Origin: Bacteriovoracaceae bacterium UBA6261
GTDB lineage: Bacteria; Bdellovibrionota; Bacteriovoracia; Bacteriovoracales; Bacteriovoracaceae
NCBI GenBank assembly: GCA_002440825.1
Contig: DJVH01000015.1
Location: 62,001 to 126,000, forward strand
DNA: 64,000 bases
Reading direction: 5' to 3'
The position numbers and the translations under genes are program-made. The notes below the pieces were generated by a model, which was given only the letters and a program-made list of their open reading frames with translations, did not search any database and was not told the origin of the DNA. Of the stretch, positions 35,574 to 44,238 are shown one piece after another (the stretch's first letter is position 1; every line of letters begins with the position of its first letter).

Positions 35574-36357
35574 GCTCATCATAATCGGAGGCAGGGAAGA
35601 TAAGGAAGGAGATATGGAAATTCTCCGGGCAGTCGCTGATGGTGTAGGGGACGGAAAACTTTGTATTGTCTCCGTTGCCAGCAGCGTGGGGGATGAATTG
35701 TGGGAGTCCTATCGCCACGTCTTCAGAGAACTCGGAGTAAAAAAAATGAGTCACCTCGATGTCGTACAACGGACAAAAAGCATTGATACTGCCGGTTACA
35801 ACGCTGTTAAAGATGCCAACGTCATTTTTTTCACAGGTGGTGATCAACTGAAAATTACATCAGAGCTGGGCGGAACAATTATTCAGGAAAAAATTGCTGA
35901 AATTTATAATCATGGTGGCATCATCGCCGGCACCTCTGCGGGAGCTTCCGTTATGGGGGAAACGATGATGATTGCCGGAACTTCTGATGTCTCATTCAGG
36001 ATTGGTTCCAACGCTCTAAAAATGGCCCCAGGTCTCGGTTTTGCGACCAATATGATGATTGATCAACATTTTGCGGAACGAGGTCGTATCGGTCGTCTCA
36101 TTGGGGCGACAGCTCATAACCCGAAATATCTGGGAATCGGCATAGATGAAAATACGGCGATTGTTCTGCAGGATAAAGTGCGATTTGACGTCATCGGTGC
36201 CGGTGCAGTGTACGTACTGGATGCACATGAGGCCCACGGCTGCAATATTTCAGAAGCAGAACAGGATGTGGCCATCTCCATTTTTGATGTGAAATTGCAT
36301 TTACTGTCAAAGGGCAATTGGTTCGATATAGCCCAAAAACAAGCCTTCACTTCTTGA
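35551..36357 (+). CDS. cphB: Cyanophycinase
   Basis: 268 residues from the ATG at 35551 (AAGGAAG upstream; a TTG nine bases earlier sits too close to that site). Serine hydrolase of the peptidase S51 class with nucleophile in GTSAGASVMG and the LIIIGGREDKEG start. It cuts cyanophycin into beta-Asp-Arg. No signal peptide, so it acts on the cell's own granules rather than outside. Overlaps iadA by 23 bases and the convergent JmjC gene by 11. Confidence 0.95.
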   Translation: MGKKQQGKLIIIGGREDKEGDMEILRAVADGVGDGKLCIVSVASSVGDELWESYRHVFRELGVKKMSHLDVVQRTKSIDTAGYNAVKDANVIFFTGGDQLKITSELGGTIIQEKIAEIYNHGGIIAGTSAGASVMGETMMIAGTSDVSFRIGSNALKMAPGLGFATNMMIDQHFAERGRIGRLIGATAHNPKYLGIGIDENTAIVLQDKVRFDVIGAGAVYVLDAHEAHGCNISEAEQDVAISIFDVKLHLLSKGNWFDIAQKQAFTS

Positions 36358-37207
36358 TGCGGTTCTTGGCTTCTTGTAAGAAGAATTTTATAAATTCTGG
36401 CGAAGCCATCTGGTGTTTTAAATCTGCGGCAAGAGACTGCATGGCTTCCTGATAATAAGCGACTTCTTCGTCGGGGTTTGCAAAATCTTTATGCACAGGA
36501 AGGCGTGATCTCCAGTAGGCATTCTTGCAAAGAAATTTCGGCAGGGCTTCCAGCACATCCACAGCAGATCTTGGCATAAGGCCGACCGAAATATGCATCG
36601 ATTCTTTTTGCGTGCGCGCGATATGCCACCAGCCGGAAGGAATGTAGAGCCAGTCTCCGGCCTCCATCAAAACTTTCAGCACTTGTTCGCCATTTTCATT
36701 TTCATATTGCATATCTTTTGGAACCGAAGAAAGCAACGGACGTGGATGAACAGTGTTTGGACGAAGCGTGTATTCTTTTGACCCTTTGGTTTGTATAACA
36801 AAAACCTCTTCTATATCGTAATGCCAGCCGAAAGCATTGTGTCCTTCAGGTGTGCAATAGAGCTGGATATCCACCTCGGTCCTGAAAGGAACAGAAAAAT
36901 CATCTGCCAGTGATTTCAAGAGGGAATGTCCTTTCTCCGCGTAGCGCAGAACAAGTGTATTTCCCGCGTGATAATACTTCATAGCTTCATCATAATTCAT
37001 GTGTTCAGAATCAACAGTCACAAGGCCATCTTTGACAATTCTTAAAATGGCTTGTTTCGACTCAAGTACCTTTTGAACTACGTTCCAGTCGAGATAGGAT
37101 TCTAAAGACTTTGCCGCATTTGGAGCTGAATAGGGCAGACGAGCGAAGTTCTTGCTTAAAAAAGTTTCCAGAGATGTATCGCCCAGTAACGTTTTGAGAA
37201 TCTGCAT
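36347..37207 (-). CDS. JmjC/cupin-type Fe(II)/2-oxoglutarate oxygenase
   Basis: 286 residues. The iron triad is visible: HYD (His129, Asp131) and His195 in PSGWWHIA, in a jelly-roll with QTKGSKEYTLRP. This is the cupin_4/JmjC architecture of protein hydroxylases such as RoxA/YcfD, but shorter (YcfD about 373) and without the winged-helix C-terminus. Substrate unknown. CGAGGTA precedes the ATG. Convergent with cphB. Confidence 0.85.
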   Translation of the reverse strand: MQILKTLLGDTSLETFLSKNFARLPYSAPNAAKSLESYLDWNVVQKVLESKQAILRIVKDGLVTVDSEHMNYDEAMKYYHAGNTLVLRYAEKGHSLLKSLADDFSVPFRTEVDIQLYCTPEGHNAFGWHYDIEEVFVIQTKGSKEYTLRPNTVHPRPLLSSVPKDMQYENENGEQVLKVLMEAGDWLYIPSGWWHIARTQKESMHISVGLMPRSAVDVLEALPKFLCKNAYWRSRLPVHKDFANPDEEVAYYQEAMQSLAADLKHQMASPEFIKFFLQEAKNRIKK

Positions 37208-37258
37208 TATATACCTCGAATGAATGGATGAAACTTTTTAACATAGGTTGGACGAAAC

Positions 37259-37612
37259 ATGAAGGGACAACACATTCTCATTTTTCAGGGGCTTTATTAT
37301 TTCATCACAGCTCTCTGGCCCCTGCTGCATATTGATTCTTTTGAAGTTGTAACTGGAAAAAAACGCAATCATTGGCTCGTTTATACAGTGGCTTCGTTGC
37401 TGCTCGTTTCATCGCTGGTCTATCTTTATTCAGGTTTTAAAAACGCAAGTACGCCGGTTGAAACAATTATACTTTCTGTCGGAAACGCATTAGCCTTAAC
37501 TTGTATAGATTTAGTTTTTGTTTTTAAACACAAGATCCGCAAGATTTATCTGCTGGATGCAAGTCTCGAATTGTTAATAATCATCCTGCTGATAACAATT
37601 GAAAAATGGTAA
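37259..37612 (+). CDS. Small four-helix membrane protein of unknown function
   Basis: 117 residues, four predicted membrane helices, no signal peptide. Pattern: FQGLYYFITALWPLLHIDSFE then TGKKRNHWLV. Similar small membrane proteins occur widely without known role. Ribosome site weak. It precedes the exported MsrA gene by 27 bases in the same direction. Confidence 0.7.
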   Translation: MKGQHILIFQGLYYFITALWPLLHIDSFEVVTGKKRNHWLVYTVASLLLVSSLVYLYSGFKNASTPVETIILSVGNALALTCIDLVFVFKHKIRKIYLLDASLELLIIILLITIEKW

Positions 37613-37639
37613 GGTCTTCAGGGAGACAAAGGAGTGCTG

Positions 37640-38197
37640 ATGCTGAAAAGTATTTTATTCGTTGCCTTCATTTCTTTTAAAGCAGCGGCCGACACCGCGA
37701 TCTTTGCCGGCGGATGTTTCTGGTGCATGCAACCGCCTTATGATGCCTTGAGGCCAAAAGGTGTGCTCAAAACAACAGTGGGGTACACGGGCGGAACAAA
37801 AGAAAATCCGACATATGAAGAAACTTCTTCCGGGACAACCGGACACAGAGAAGCGATTCAGGTTGAGTACGACGGAAAAAAAATTTCCTACAAAGAACTC
37901 TTGAAAGTTTTCTGGGAAAATATTGATCCTTACGATGGGAAAGGTCAGTTTTGCGATAAAGGCGAGCAGTATACATCCGCCATTTTTTATCTGAACGAGA
38001 GTCAAAAAAAAGAAGCGGAAGCTTCCCGTCCCAAAGGGCCTGTAGCGACTGCTATTCTGCCTGCTAAAAAATTCTACCCTGCCGAAACATATCATCAGGA
38101 TTATTATTTAAAAAATCCTATCCGTTATAAATTCTATCGTTACAATTGCGGTCGCGATAAACGTTTAAAGGAAGTGTGGGGACACTCACCTCATTAG
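37640..38197 (+). CDS. msrA: Peptide methionine sulfoxide reductase A, exported
   Basis: 185 residues from the ATG at 37640 (AAAGGAG six bases upstream, better than the overlapping GTG). The signal peptide ends near residue 17, so this MsrA is periplasmic. Active-site GCFWC with nucleophile Cys26; YHQDYYLKNP and the C-terminal YNCGRD give the resolving region. It repairs S-form methionine sulfoxide in envelope proteins. Next to a fused membrane disulfide oxidoreductase that could supply reducing power (inference). Confidence 0.95.
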   Translation: MLKSILFVAFISFKAAADTAIFAGGCFWCMQPPYDALRPKGVLKTTVGYTGGTKENPTYEETSSGTTGHREAIQVEYDGKKISYKELLKVFWENIDPYDGKGQFCDKGEQYTSAIFYLNESQKKEAEASRPKGPVATAILPAKKFYPAETYHQDYYLKNPIRYKFYRYNCGRDKRLKEVWGHSPH

Positions 38198-38199
38198 TC

Positions 38200-40302
38200 A
38201 TGATGAAAAAAGTTCTTGTACTGGCCATTATCATTTTTTTACTCTTTGTCTCCTGGCAGCTGGATTTATTCTCCCGACTGGATTTTTATTACCTCAAAGC
38301 TCATTTGTCTGAGTTACAGAATCTCTATGAAGAATTTCCCGAAAAATTCATTCTCTTATATTTTTGTCTCTATGTTCTGGTGACTTCACTTTCTCTTCCA
38401 GGGGGAGCAACACTTTTAACATTGCTAGGCGGAGCCGTGATGGGGTTTTTCCCGGCGTTTATTGTCGTGGCTTTTGCCAGCTCGGCCGGAGCAACGCTGG
38501 CCTTCTGGGGAAGCCGCTTTTTGTTCAAAGATTTCGTTGAAAAAAAATTCAAGCCTCAGGCAAAAACCGCCAGAGAAGAAGTTGCGAAGAATGGAATTTA
38601 TTATTTGCTGACTCTCAGACTTGTACCGATATTTCCTTTTTTTCTCGTGAACATCGTTATGGGGCTGACATCAATGAGGGCCATCGTTTTTTTTCTGGTC
38701 AGTATGGTGGGAATGCTTCCAGGAGTGGCTATTTTTGTCTTAACAGGAAAAACCTTCTCGCAAATAGAAAGCCCCAAGGATATTGTCTCATTTAAATTAT
38801 TGCTGCTTCTATCGCTGACGGGACTTCTTCCGCTGCTGCTTAAATTTATCCTTGAACAATGGCGAGTGAGAAAACTTTATCGCCGTTTTAAAAAACCAAA
38901 ACGTTTTGATTACAATACTATTGTTATTGGCGCAGGATCAGGGGGATTGGTCAGTGCCTTGATAACGACTTCGCTCAAAGCAAAAGTGGCGTTGATTGAA
39001 AAAAATAAAATGGGCGGAGACTGTCTTTACACGGGCTGCGTTCCAAGCAAGTCGCTGATCAATGTGGCCAGAGAGATTCATCTTACAAAAAAGGATGTCG
39101 ACTTTTCTCTGGTTATGAACGAAATAAAGCAAGCACAGGCGGCTATCGCTCCTCACGATTCGAACGCGCGCTATGCTTCGCTCGGCGTGGATTGCCTGGA
39201 AGGTGATGCTAAAATTCTTTCGCCTTTTGAGGTGCAGGTAAACGGCAAAAAAATCACCGCGAGAAATCTCATTATCGCTACAGGGGCCCGACCGAGGTTG
39301 CCATCTCTTCCTGGTCTTAAAGAGATTCCTTATCTCACCTCGGAAACATTATGGTCACTTTCAAGATTGCCTGAAAAACTTCTCATTCTTGGAGCAGGAC
39401 CTATAGGCTGTGAGATGGCACAGGCCTTCCACCGTCTTGGATCAAAAGTGGTTTTAGTTGAAGGAGGCAAAGGTGTTCTTCCCAAAGAAGACGCCGACGT
39501 GGCCGATGTTCTGGAAAAAAAATTCCGCAGTGAAGGCATTCAGCTTTTTCTCTATACAGTTGCGAAAGAATTTGTGGTCAACGACGGACGCTATTTTCTT
39601 AAAGCTGAAACTCTTGGCAATGATGTGCTGATTGAATTTGATTACGTTTTGCTTGCAACTGGCCGGATTGCAAACGTCAAAGGATTTGGACTGGAAGAGT
39701 TGGGGCTTGAACTCAACTCGAATGAAACTGTTAAAACCAATGGGCAGATGCAAACCAATTTCCCCAATATCTATGCGTGCGGAGATGTCGCTGGCCCCTA
39801 CCAGCTCACTCATATGGCCGGGTATCAGGCCTGGTTTGCAGCAGTGAATTCTTTATTTGGTTTTGTGAAAAAGTTTTCTGTGGATTATCGTTCAGTTTCC
39901 TGGTGCACGTTTACCGATCCGGAAGTGGCCACTGTGGGAATGAATGAAAAACTTCTTCGCGAAAAAGAAATGGATTACGAAGTCACGCATTTTCCTTTCG
40001 CCGAACTCGATCGAGCTCTTATCGACGGAAAAACCGAAGGATTTGTCAAAGTGCTGACAAAAAAGGGGAGTGATAAAATTCTGGGGGCCAGCATTGTCGG
40101 TCATGAAGCGGGATTGCTCATCCTGGAATTTGTGACTGCCATCAAATACAATAAAGGCATGAAAGACATCCTGAGCACAATTCATCCTTATCCCACTTTT
40201 GGTGAAGCCAATAAATATGCTGCTGGTGTCTGGCAAAAAAATCACGCGCCTCATTTTATCCTGACTTTACTGGAAAAATTTTTCAGGCGGCTTCGCAGGT
40301 GA
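38200..40302 (+). CDS. Fused VTT-domain membrane protein / FAD-dependent oxidoreductase
   Basis: 700 residues from ATG 38200; a GTG at 38176 inside msrA is an alternative. Residues 1-220 are a TVP38/TMEM64 (VTT) membrane domain (LPGGATLLTLLGGAVMGFFP; LRLVPIFPFFLVN). From about 230 on is a flavoprotein of the mercuric reductase/lipoamide dehydrogenase class: VIGAGSGGLVSAL, redox pair GGDCLYTGCVPSKS, NAD site LGAGPIGCEMA, ACGDVAGPYQLTHMA and dimer-domain HPYPTFGE. This two-part fusion is known in other bacteria; its electron acceptor is not. Starts two bases after msrA ends, so expression is coupled. Confidence 0.92.
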   Translation: MMKKVLVLAIIIFLLFVSWQLDLFSRLDFYYLKAHLSELQNLYEEFPEKFILLYFCLYVLVTSLSLPGGATLLTLLGGAVMGFFPAFIVVAFASSAGATLAFWGSRFLFKDFVEKKFKPQAKTAREEVAKNGIYYLLTLRLVPIFPFFLVNIVMGLTSMRAIVFFLVSMVGMLPGVAIFVLTGKTFSQIESPKDIVSFKLLLLLSLTGLLPLLLKFILEQWRVRKLYRRFKKPKRFDYNTIVIGAGSGGLVSALITTSLKAKVALIEKNKMGGDCLYTGCVPSKSLINVAREIHLTKKDVDFSLVMNEIKQAQAAIAPHDSNARYASLGVDCLEGDAKILSPFEVQVNGKKITARNLIIATGARPRLPSLPGLKEIPYLTSETLWSLSRLPEKLLILGAGPIGCEMAQAFHRLGSKVVLVEGGKGVLPKEDADVADVLEKKFRSEGIQLFLYTVAKEFVVNDGRYFLKAETLGNDVLIEFDYVLLATGRIANVKGFGLEELGLELNSNETVKTNGQMQTNFPNIYACGDVAGPYQLTHMAGYQAWFAAVNSLFGFVKKFSVDYRSVSWCTFTDPEVATVGMNEKLLREKEMDYEVTHFPFAELDRALIDGKTEGFVKVLTKKGSDKILGASIVGHEAGLLILEFVTAIKYNKGMKDILSTIHPYPTFGEANKYAAGVWQKNHAPHFILTLLEKFFRRLRR

Positions 40303-41099
40303 AATCATCATTCGTGATTCTTGGCCTTTTTCTTTTTTGTCTCTTGCTGGAAAGTCTTTTTCCATTGAGAAAAGTGCAATTCAAAAAATGGAGTCGAATA
40401 AAAGACAACCTGATGCTTTCCATTCTTGGCATTCCTTTTACGCGTCTTCTGGCCTATCCCTTAGTCGGCAAAGTGATCAAGCTCGTCGAGCACAAAAACT
40501 GGGGACTATTTCGAAAGCTGAGTCTGAATGAAATGCTTGTGTTCTCGATCAGTTTTCTTCTGTTGGATTACCTTATTTACTGGTGGCACAGGCTCAATCA
40601 TCGCTTGCCGTTTCTGTGGCGATTTCATCAGGTTCATCACGCCGATCCGGAAATGGATGCAAGCACTGCTCTTCGTTTTCATTTTGGTGAATTGATTCTT
40701 TCTTCAGTGCAGAGAACTCTTCTTGTCCTGCTCTTTGGATTTTCTCTCAACGTTTTAATTGTCTTTGATTTGATCGTAACCAGCTCGGCACTTTTTCATC
40801 ACAGCAACCTGGCCTTGAACAAGTCTGTCGAAAAATATTTAAGAATGATTATTGTCACGCCGACCTTTCATCAGAATCACCATTCGTATTTTCAAAAAGA
40901 AACGGATTCTAATTTTTCGGCCATCTTTTCAGTTTGGGACAGGCTCCATCGCACGCACACAGAAGAAGTGAATGCCGATCGTATCACTATCGGTCTTCCT
41001 TATGTCGGAAAGCTTATGCCCGGATTGATTTATCTCGTCGCCATGCCGGTCAAAAAACTCAGTGCATGGCCGAAGAAATTTACTTCCAGAGACCTTTGA
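40299..41099 (+). CDS. Sterol desaturase/fatty acid hydroxylase family protein
   Basis: 266 residues from a GTG overlapping the previous stop (GTGA). Integral membrane di-iron oxygenase with His clusters HRLNH, HQVHH, HHSN and HQNHH across four helices. It would hydroxylate or desaturate a lipid chain; the actual substrate is unknown. Its N-terminus is a membrane anchor. The third gene in the msrA run. Overlaps convergent mgsA by 20 bases. Confidence 0.9.
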   Translation: MKSSFVILGLFLFCLLLESLFPLRKVQFKKWSRIKDNLMLSILGIPFTRLLAYPLVGKVIKLVEHKNWGLFRKLSLNEMLVFSISFLLLDYLIYWWHRLNHRLPFLWRFHQVHHADPEMDASTALRFHFGELILSSVQRTLLVLLFGFSLNVLIVFDLIVTSSALFHHSNLALNKSVEKYLRMIIVTPTFHQNHHSYFQKETDSNFSAIFSVWDRLHRTHTEEVNADRITIGLPYVGKLMPGLIYLVAMPVKKLSAWPKKFTSRDL

Positions 41100-41457
41100 T
41101 AATTAATTTTGCAGTGGAAGGATTGGTGGCCAGCGGAACGTTGTGGACATCACAAATGCGCAGGAGAGAAGAGATATCCGGATCGTGCGGGTGCATTCCC
41201 AATGGATCGCGCATGAAAATAACGGCATTGCATTTTCCGGTTGCAACCATCGCGGCAATCTGAGCGTCGCCTCCGAGTGGACCTGATAAGCATTTTTTAA
41301 CTTTCAGTCCGGTCTGTTGAAGATGCTTGCCGGTTGTTGCTGTGGCAACCAGGTCAAAAGATTTGAAAGTTTCGATGTTATCTTTTACAAAAGCTATCAT
41401 TTCCGCTTTTTTTCCGTCGTGAGCGATGAGAGCGAGAGTTTTCTTTCCTTTTTTCAT
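41080..41457 (-). CDS. mgsA: Methylglyoxal synthase
   Basis: 125 residues. LALIAHDGKKAEMIAFV, TATTGKHL, SGPLGGDAQIAAMV and FMRDPLGMHPHDPDISSLLR are the signature of MgsA, including the catalytic Asp (GGDAQ) and phosphate-binding residues. It turns dihydroxyacetone phosphate into methylglyoxal, relieving phosphate limitation in glycolysis. Somewhat short of E. coli (152) at both ends but complete in the core. Single gene. Confidence 0.95.
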   Translation of the reverse strand: MKKGKKTLALIAHDGKKAEMIAFVKDNIETFKSFDLVATATTGKHLQQTGLKVKKCLSGPLGGDAQIAAMVATGKCNAVIFMRDPLGMHPHDPDISSLLRICDVHNVPLATNPSTAKLIIKGLWK

Positions 41458-41545
41458 TGGTCCTGTTCCTTAAAAATTTGCCATTGCCTTTCTGCTTCTG
41501 AGAAGATTATAGGCGTAGTTGCAACAAATGAAAAAGGAGTCCTTT

Positions 41546-41863
41546 ATGAAAAAATTAATCATCGGCGCACTTCTCGCACTAGGCGTGAGCTTCACCGTTT
41601 CTGCTGAGCCGGTTTTTCTTTATCCGTACTGCAGCAATTGGGGCAATCAGGGCGAATGCACTTTGAATAATACAAGTGGCAAGCAGGTGACTTGTAATAT
41701 CCACATTTCAGGTTCAACCAGAAAAGGTGAGATGATTTCTCAATTTCAATACTCAATTCTTTTCCCTTACCAGACAACGTGGATTCGCGTTTACCCGCGC
41801 GATATGCAGAATGATTCAATTTCTTATTTATCGGGCACTGCTTTTTGCAATACTCTAAATTAA
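41546..41863 (+). CDS. Small secreted protein of unknown function
   Basis: 105 residues from the ATG at 41546, which follows AAAAAGGAG at ideal distance; an ATG at 41519 is in frame but less likely. Signal peptide ends SAE. Mature part has four Cys (YCSNWG, ECTLNN, TCNIHI, FCNTLN) and a beta-rich pattern; likely two disulfides. Unknown family. Confidence 0.65.
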   Translation: MKKLIIGALLALGVSFTVSAEPVFLYPYCSNWGNQGECTLNNTSGKQVTCNIHISGSTRKGEMISQFQYSILFPYQTTWIRVYPRDMQNDSISYLSGTAFCNTLN

Positions 41864-41976
41864 TTTAGTCTCATTCTCCTGAAGTTCACGCCGTTCCTTC
41901 AAAGTTCAAAGCTCAGCTTGTTGCTCATTTTGAAAAAATTGAATAAGATACGGTGTTTACTTCAGGAGTTTTTTTC

Positions 41977-43287
41977 ATGAATAAAATCACCGCGATCAGA
42001 TCGGCCGCACTTACCTTTGTTGCGGATCCCTTTCTCACTGATCCCCAAAAATCTTACCGTTACGAATCGGATGCTTTGATCATCATGGAAGGAGGAAAAA
42101 TCAAGTCCTTCGGATCATATGCCGATTTAAAAAATACTCTTCCTGAAAATGCAGAGATTAAAACGTACAAAGATTCCGTCGTTCTTCCAGGTTTTATCGA
42201 CACGCATATTCACTATCCCCAAACCCAAATCATTGGGGCCTATGGAAAGCAGTTAATTGACTGGCTTAATAACTATACATTCATCGCTGAACAGCAGTTC
42301 GCCAATTTTGATTACGCGAAGTCAGTGGCACGCGTTTTCCTTCAGGAATCACTGAAAGCGGGAACGACGACAATGATGACTTATTGTACAGTCCATCCGG
42401 AATCAGTAGACGCTTTCTTTGAAGCGGCCGAAGAAAGAAAGATGAGAGTGATTGCCGGCAAAGTGCTCATGGACAGAAACGCTCCGCCTGATTTGATGGA
42501 TACAGCAAAGAGCGGCTATGATCAGTCAAAAACACTCATAAAAAAATGGCATGGAAAGGGAAGAGCTCAGTACGCGATCACTCCGCGATTTGCGCCAACG
42601 TCAACTCACGAGCAACTGGTGGCCACCGGCCAGCTTTGGAAAGAGCACCCTGGCACCTATATGCAAAGTCATCTTTCTGAAAATGCCGGGGAAATTGAAT
42701 GGGTGAAAAGTCTTTTTCCGCAGGCAAAAGATTATACAGACGTTTATGATCAATACGGGCTTCTGGGGAAACGTGCTGTTTACGGTCACGGCATTCACTT
42801 GTCTGAACGTGAATGGCAACGCCTATCAGAAACAGACACAAGCCTTTCACATTGTCCGACTTCCAACGAGTTTTTAGGAAGTGGTCTTTTTCAATTTGAA
42901 AATGCAAAGAAAAAAGAACGCCCGGTTCGCGTTGGTCTGGCCACTGACGTCGGTGCCGGTACTAGTTTCTCTCAACTGCAATCCATGAATGAATCCTATA
43001 AAATTGCCCAGCTTCAAGGTTATGCTCTTTCGAGCGTACATGCGTTTTATCTGGCCACCAGAGGAGCTGCTCAAGCTCTTGATCTCGAAGATAAAATCGG
43101 AACGATAGCACCAGGAATGGAAGCAGATCTGCTGGTTTTAAATTTGAAATCAACTCCGCTGATTGAATTTCGCATGAATCATTGCCGTTCAATTGAAGAG
43201 GCCTTATTCATTCAAATGATCATGGGTGACGACCGCGCGACTAAGGCAGTCTATGTAAACGGCGAACTTGCTTTCGAAAGAAAGTAA
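41977..43287 (+). CDS. guaD: Guanine deaminase
   Basis: 436 residues from the ATG at 41977 with CAGGAG upstream. Amidohydrolase family: zinc ligands GFIDTHIHYPQTQIIGAYG, His in SHLSENAGEIEWV, HGIHLSEREW and LATDVGAGTSFS (Asp). The YPQTQ segment is specific to guanine deaminases. It turns guanine into xanthine and ammonia. Together with the BMP-type importer downstream, it fits use of purines taken from outside (inference). Length is normal. Confidence 0.95.
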   Translation: MNKITAIRSAALTFVADPFLTDPQKSYRYESDALIIMEGGKIKSFGSYADLKNTLPENAEIKTYKDSVVLPGFIDTHIHYPQTQIIGAYGKQLIDWLNNYTFIAEQQFANFDYAKSVARVFLQESLKAGTTTMMTYCTVHPESVDAFFEAAEERKMRVIAGKVLMDRNAPPDLMDTAKSGYDQSKTLIKKWHGKGRAQYAITPRFAPTSTHEQLVATGQLWKEHPGTYMQSHLSENAGEIEWVKSLFPQAKDYTDVYDQYGLLGKRAVYGHGIHLSEREWQRLSETDTSLSHCPTSNEFLGSGLFQFENAKKKERPVRVGLATDVGAGTSFSQLQSMNESYKIAQLQGYALSSVHAFYLATRGAAQALDLEDKIGTIAPGMEADLLVLNLKSTPLIEFRMNHCRSIEEALFIQMIMGDDRATKAVYVNGELAFERK

Positions 43288-43291
43288 CACC

Positions 43292-43310
43292 TCCTATAGG
43301 AAATATAGGA
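43292..43310. promoter_or_regulatory. 7-5-7 inverted repeat after guaD
   Basis: TCCTATA, GGAAA, TATAGGA. It begins four bases after the guaD stop and 105 bases before the next start. No T-run, so operator more than terminator. Confidence 0.4.
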
Positions 43311-43414
43311 TTTGCCTTATATTTTCTTACATCGAGCTCAAACTCTCTTTAAAACTTGGACAAACTCCTTCTGTGAAGCAAAAATTTTGCATCCAAAACC
43401 ACAGGAGGATCCCC

Positions 43415-44101
43415 ATGTTAAAGTCAGTGCTCATTGCCACTTTCTTAATGACCGCATTACTTGGAAACACTTTTGCCGCTTCATCAGTTGAAAAAACTGA
43501 TCCTTCACTTGTCATCGAAAGCGTGACAGTAGAAGAAGTTCAACCTCTTGTTCTGCCGACGGCTGAACTTCCAACCAATCCATTGGGAGAAGTTATCGCT
43601 GTTATCGACAGCATGATTGCTCTTGGAAAAAAAATCTGGCCGATCATTGAGGCCGGCAGACCAGTCATCAATAATAAACTTATTCCCGCGATCAGCATTT
43701 TACCAAACCTTGAAGGACAGAATCCTACGCTTAACCAAATGAGCAACTGGTCTATTCCGAAAGTGAGAAGTTACCGCGTTTCATTTAAAAATGGCTGGGG
43801 ATCAGAAGTTGTAGGATTCACTTACACTCTTTACTGGCAATACAACGGTTCTTATAAAGGTATTGGTAAATACGTCACCAACCTGAAAGTTCAGGCGAGC
43901 GAAATTTATACGGCGTGGGGATTCAACTTTGATGCAACATCAGAATTGATCGGATTATCCAATGTTGGTTCAGCTGAACAGCCAGTTGCCTCAGGGATCA
44001 TTCAAGTAGCTTACACAGTTAAAGGCTTAATGAATGAAGTGCGAAGTGCTCAAAGCTTCTACGTCGATGGCGATGGAAACTTTCAGGTATTGAATAACTA
44101 A
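43415..44101 (+). CDS. Secreted protein of unknown function
   Basis: 228 residues from ATG 43415, chosen for the perfect AGGAGG six bases before; the frame is open for 147 bases upstream but that part lacks coding character. Signal peptide ends FAA near residue 21. A Pro/Val/Glu-rich N-terminal part, then a beta-rich domain (SYRVSFKNGWGSEVVGFTYT; GIGKYVTNLKVQASEIYTAWG). The later part could be a beta sandwich. No recognised family. Confidence 0.65.
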   Translation: MLKSVLIATFLMTALLGNTFAASSVEKTDPSLVIESVTVEEVQPLVLPTAELPTNPLGEVIAVIDSMIALGKKIWPIIEAGRPVINNKLIPAISILPNLEGQNPTLNQMSNWSIPKVRSYRVSFKNGWGSEVVGFTYTLYWQYNGSYKGIGKYVTNLKVQASEIYTAWGFNFDATSELIGLSNVGSAEQPVASGIIQVAYTVKGLMNEVRSAQSFYVDGDGNFQVLNN

Positions 44102-44120
44102 TTTAGAAAAAAGTTTACTA

Positions 44121-44149
44121 AAGCGGAGCTTAATTTAAATGAGCTCCGC
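44121..44149 (+). terminator. Hairpin upstream of the first CHI-like/lipoprotein unit
   Basis: GCGGAGCT (44123-44130) and AGCTCCGC (44142-44149). Its left 16 bases are identical to the hairpin at 45862, which precedes the second unit at nearly the same distance. T-run is poor. Confidence 0.5.
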
Positions 44150-44238
44150 AATCTCTTCTTTCATTTCATCCTCGTCTCCTGTTAGCGTTCTTGCGTTTCC
44201 GAAAGTCTCGCAATGACCATTTAAACAAGGAGAAGTTT

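Noticed and set aside
43268..43414. 49-residue extension of the secreted protein at 43415
   Set aside because: It would bury the signal peptide; AGGAGG stands right before ATG 43415.
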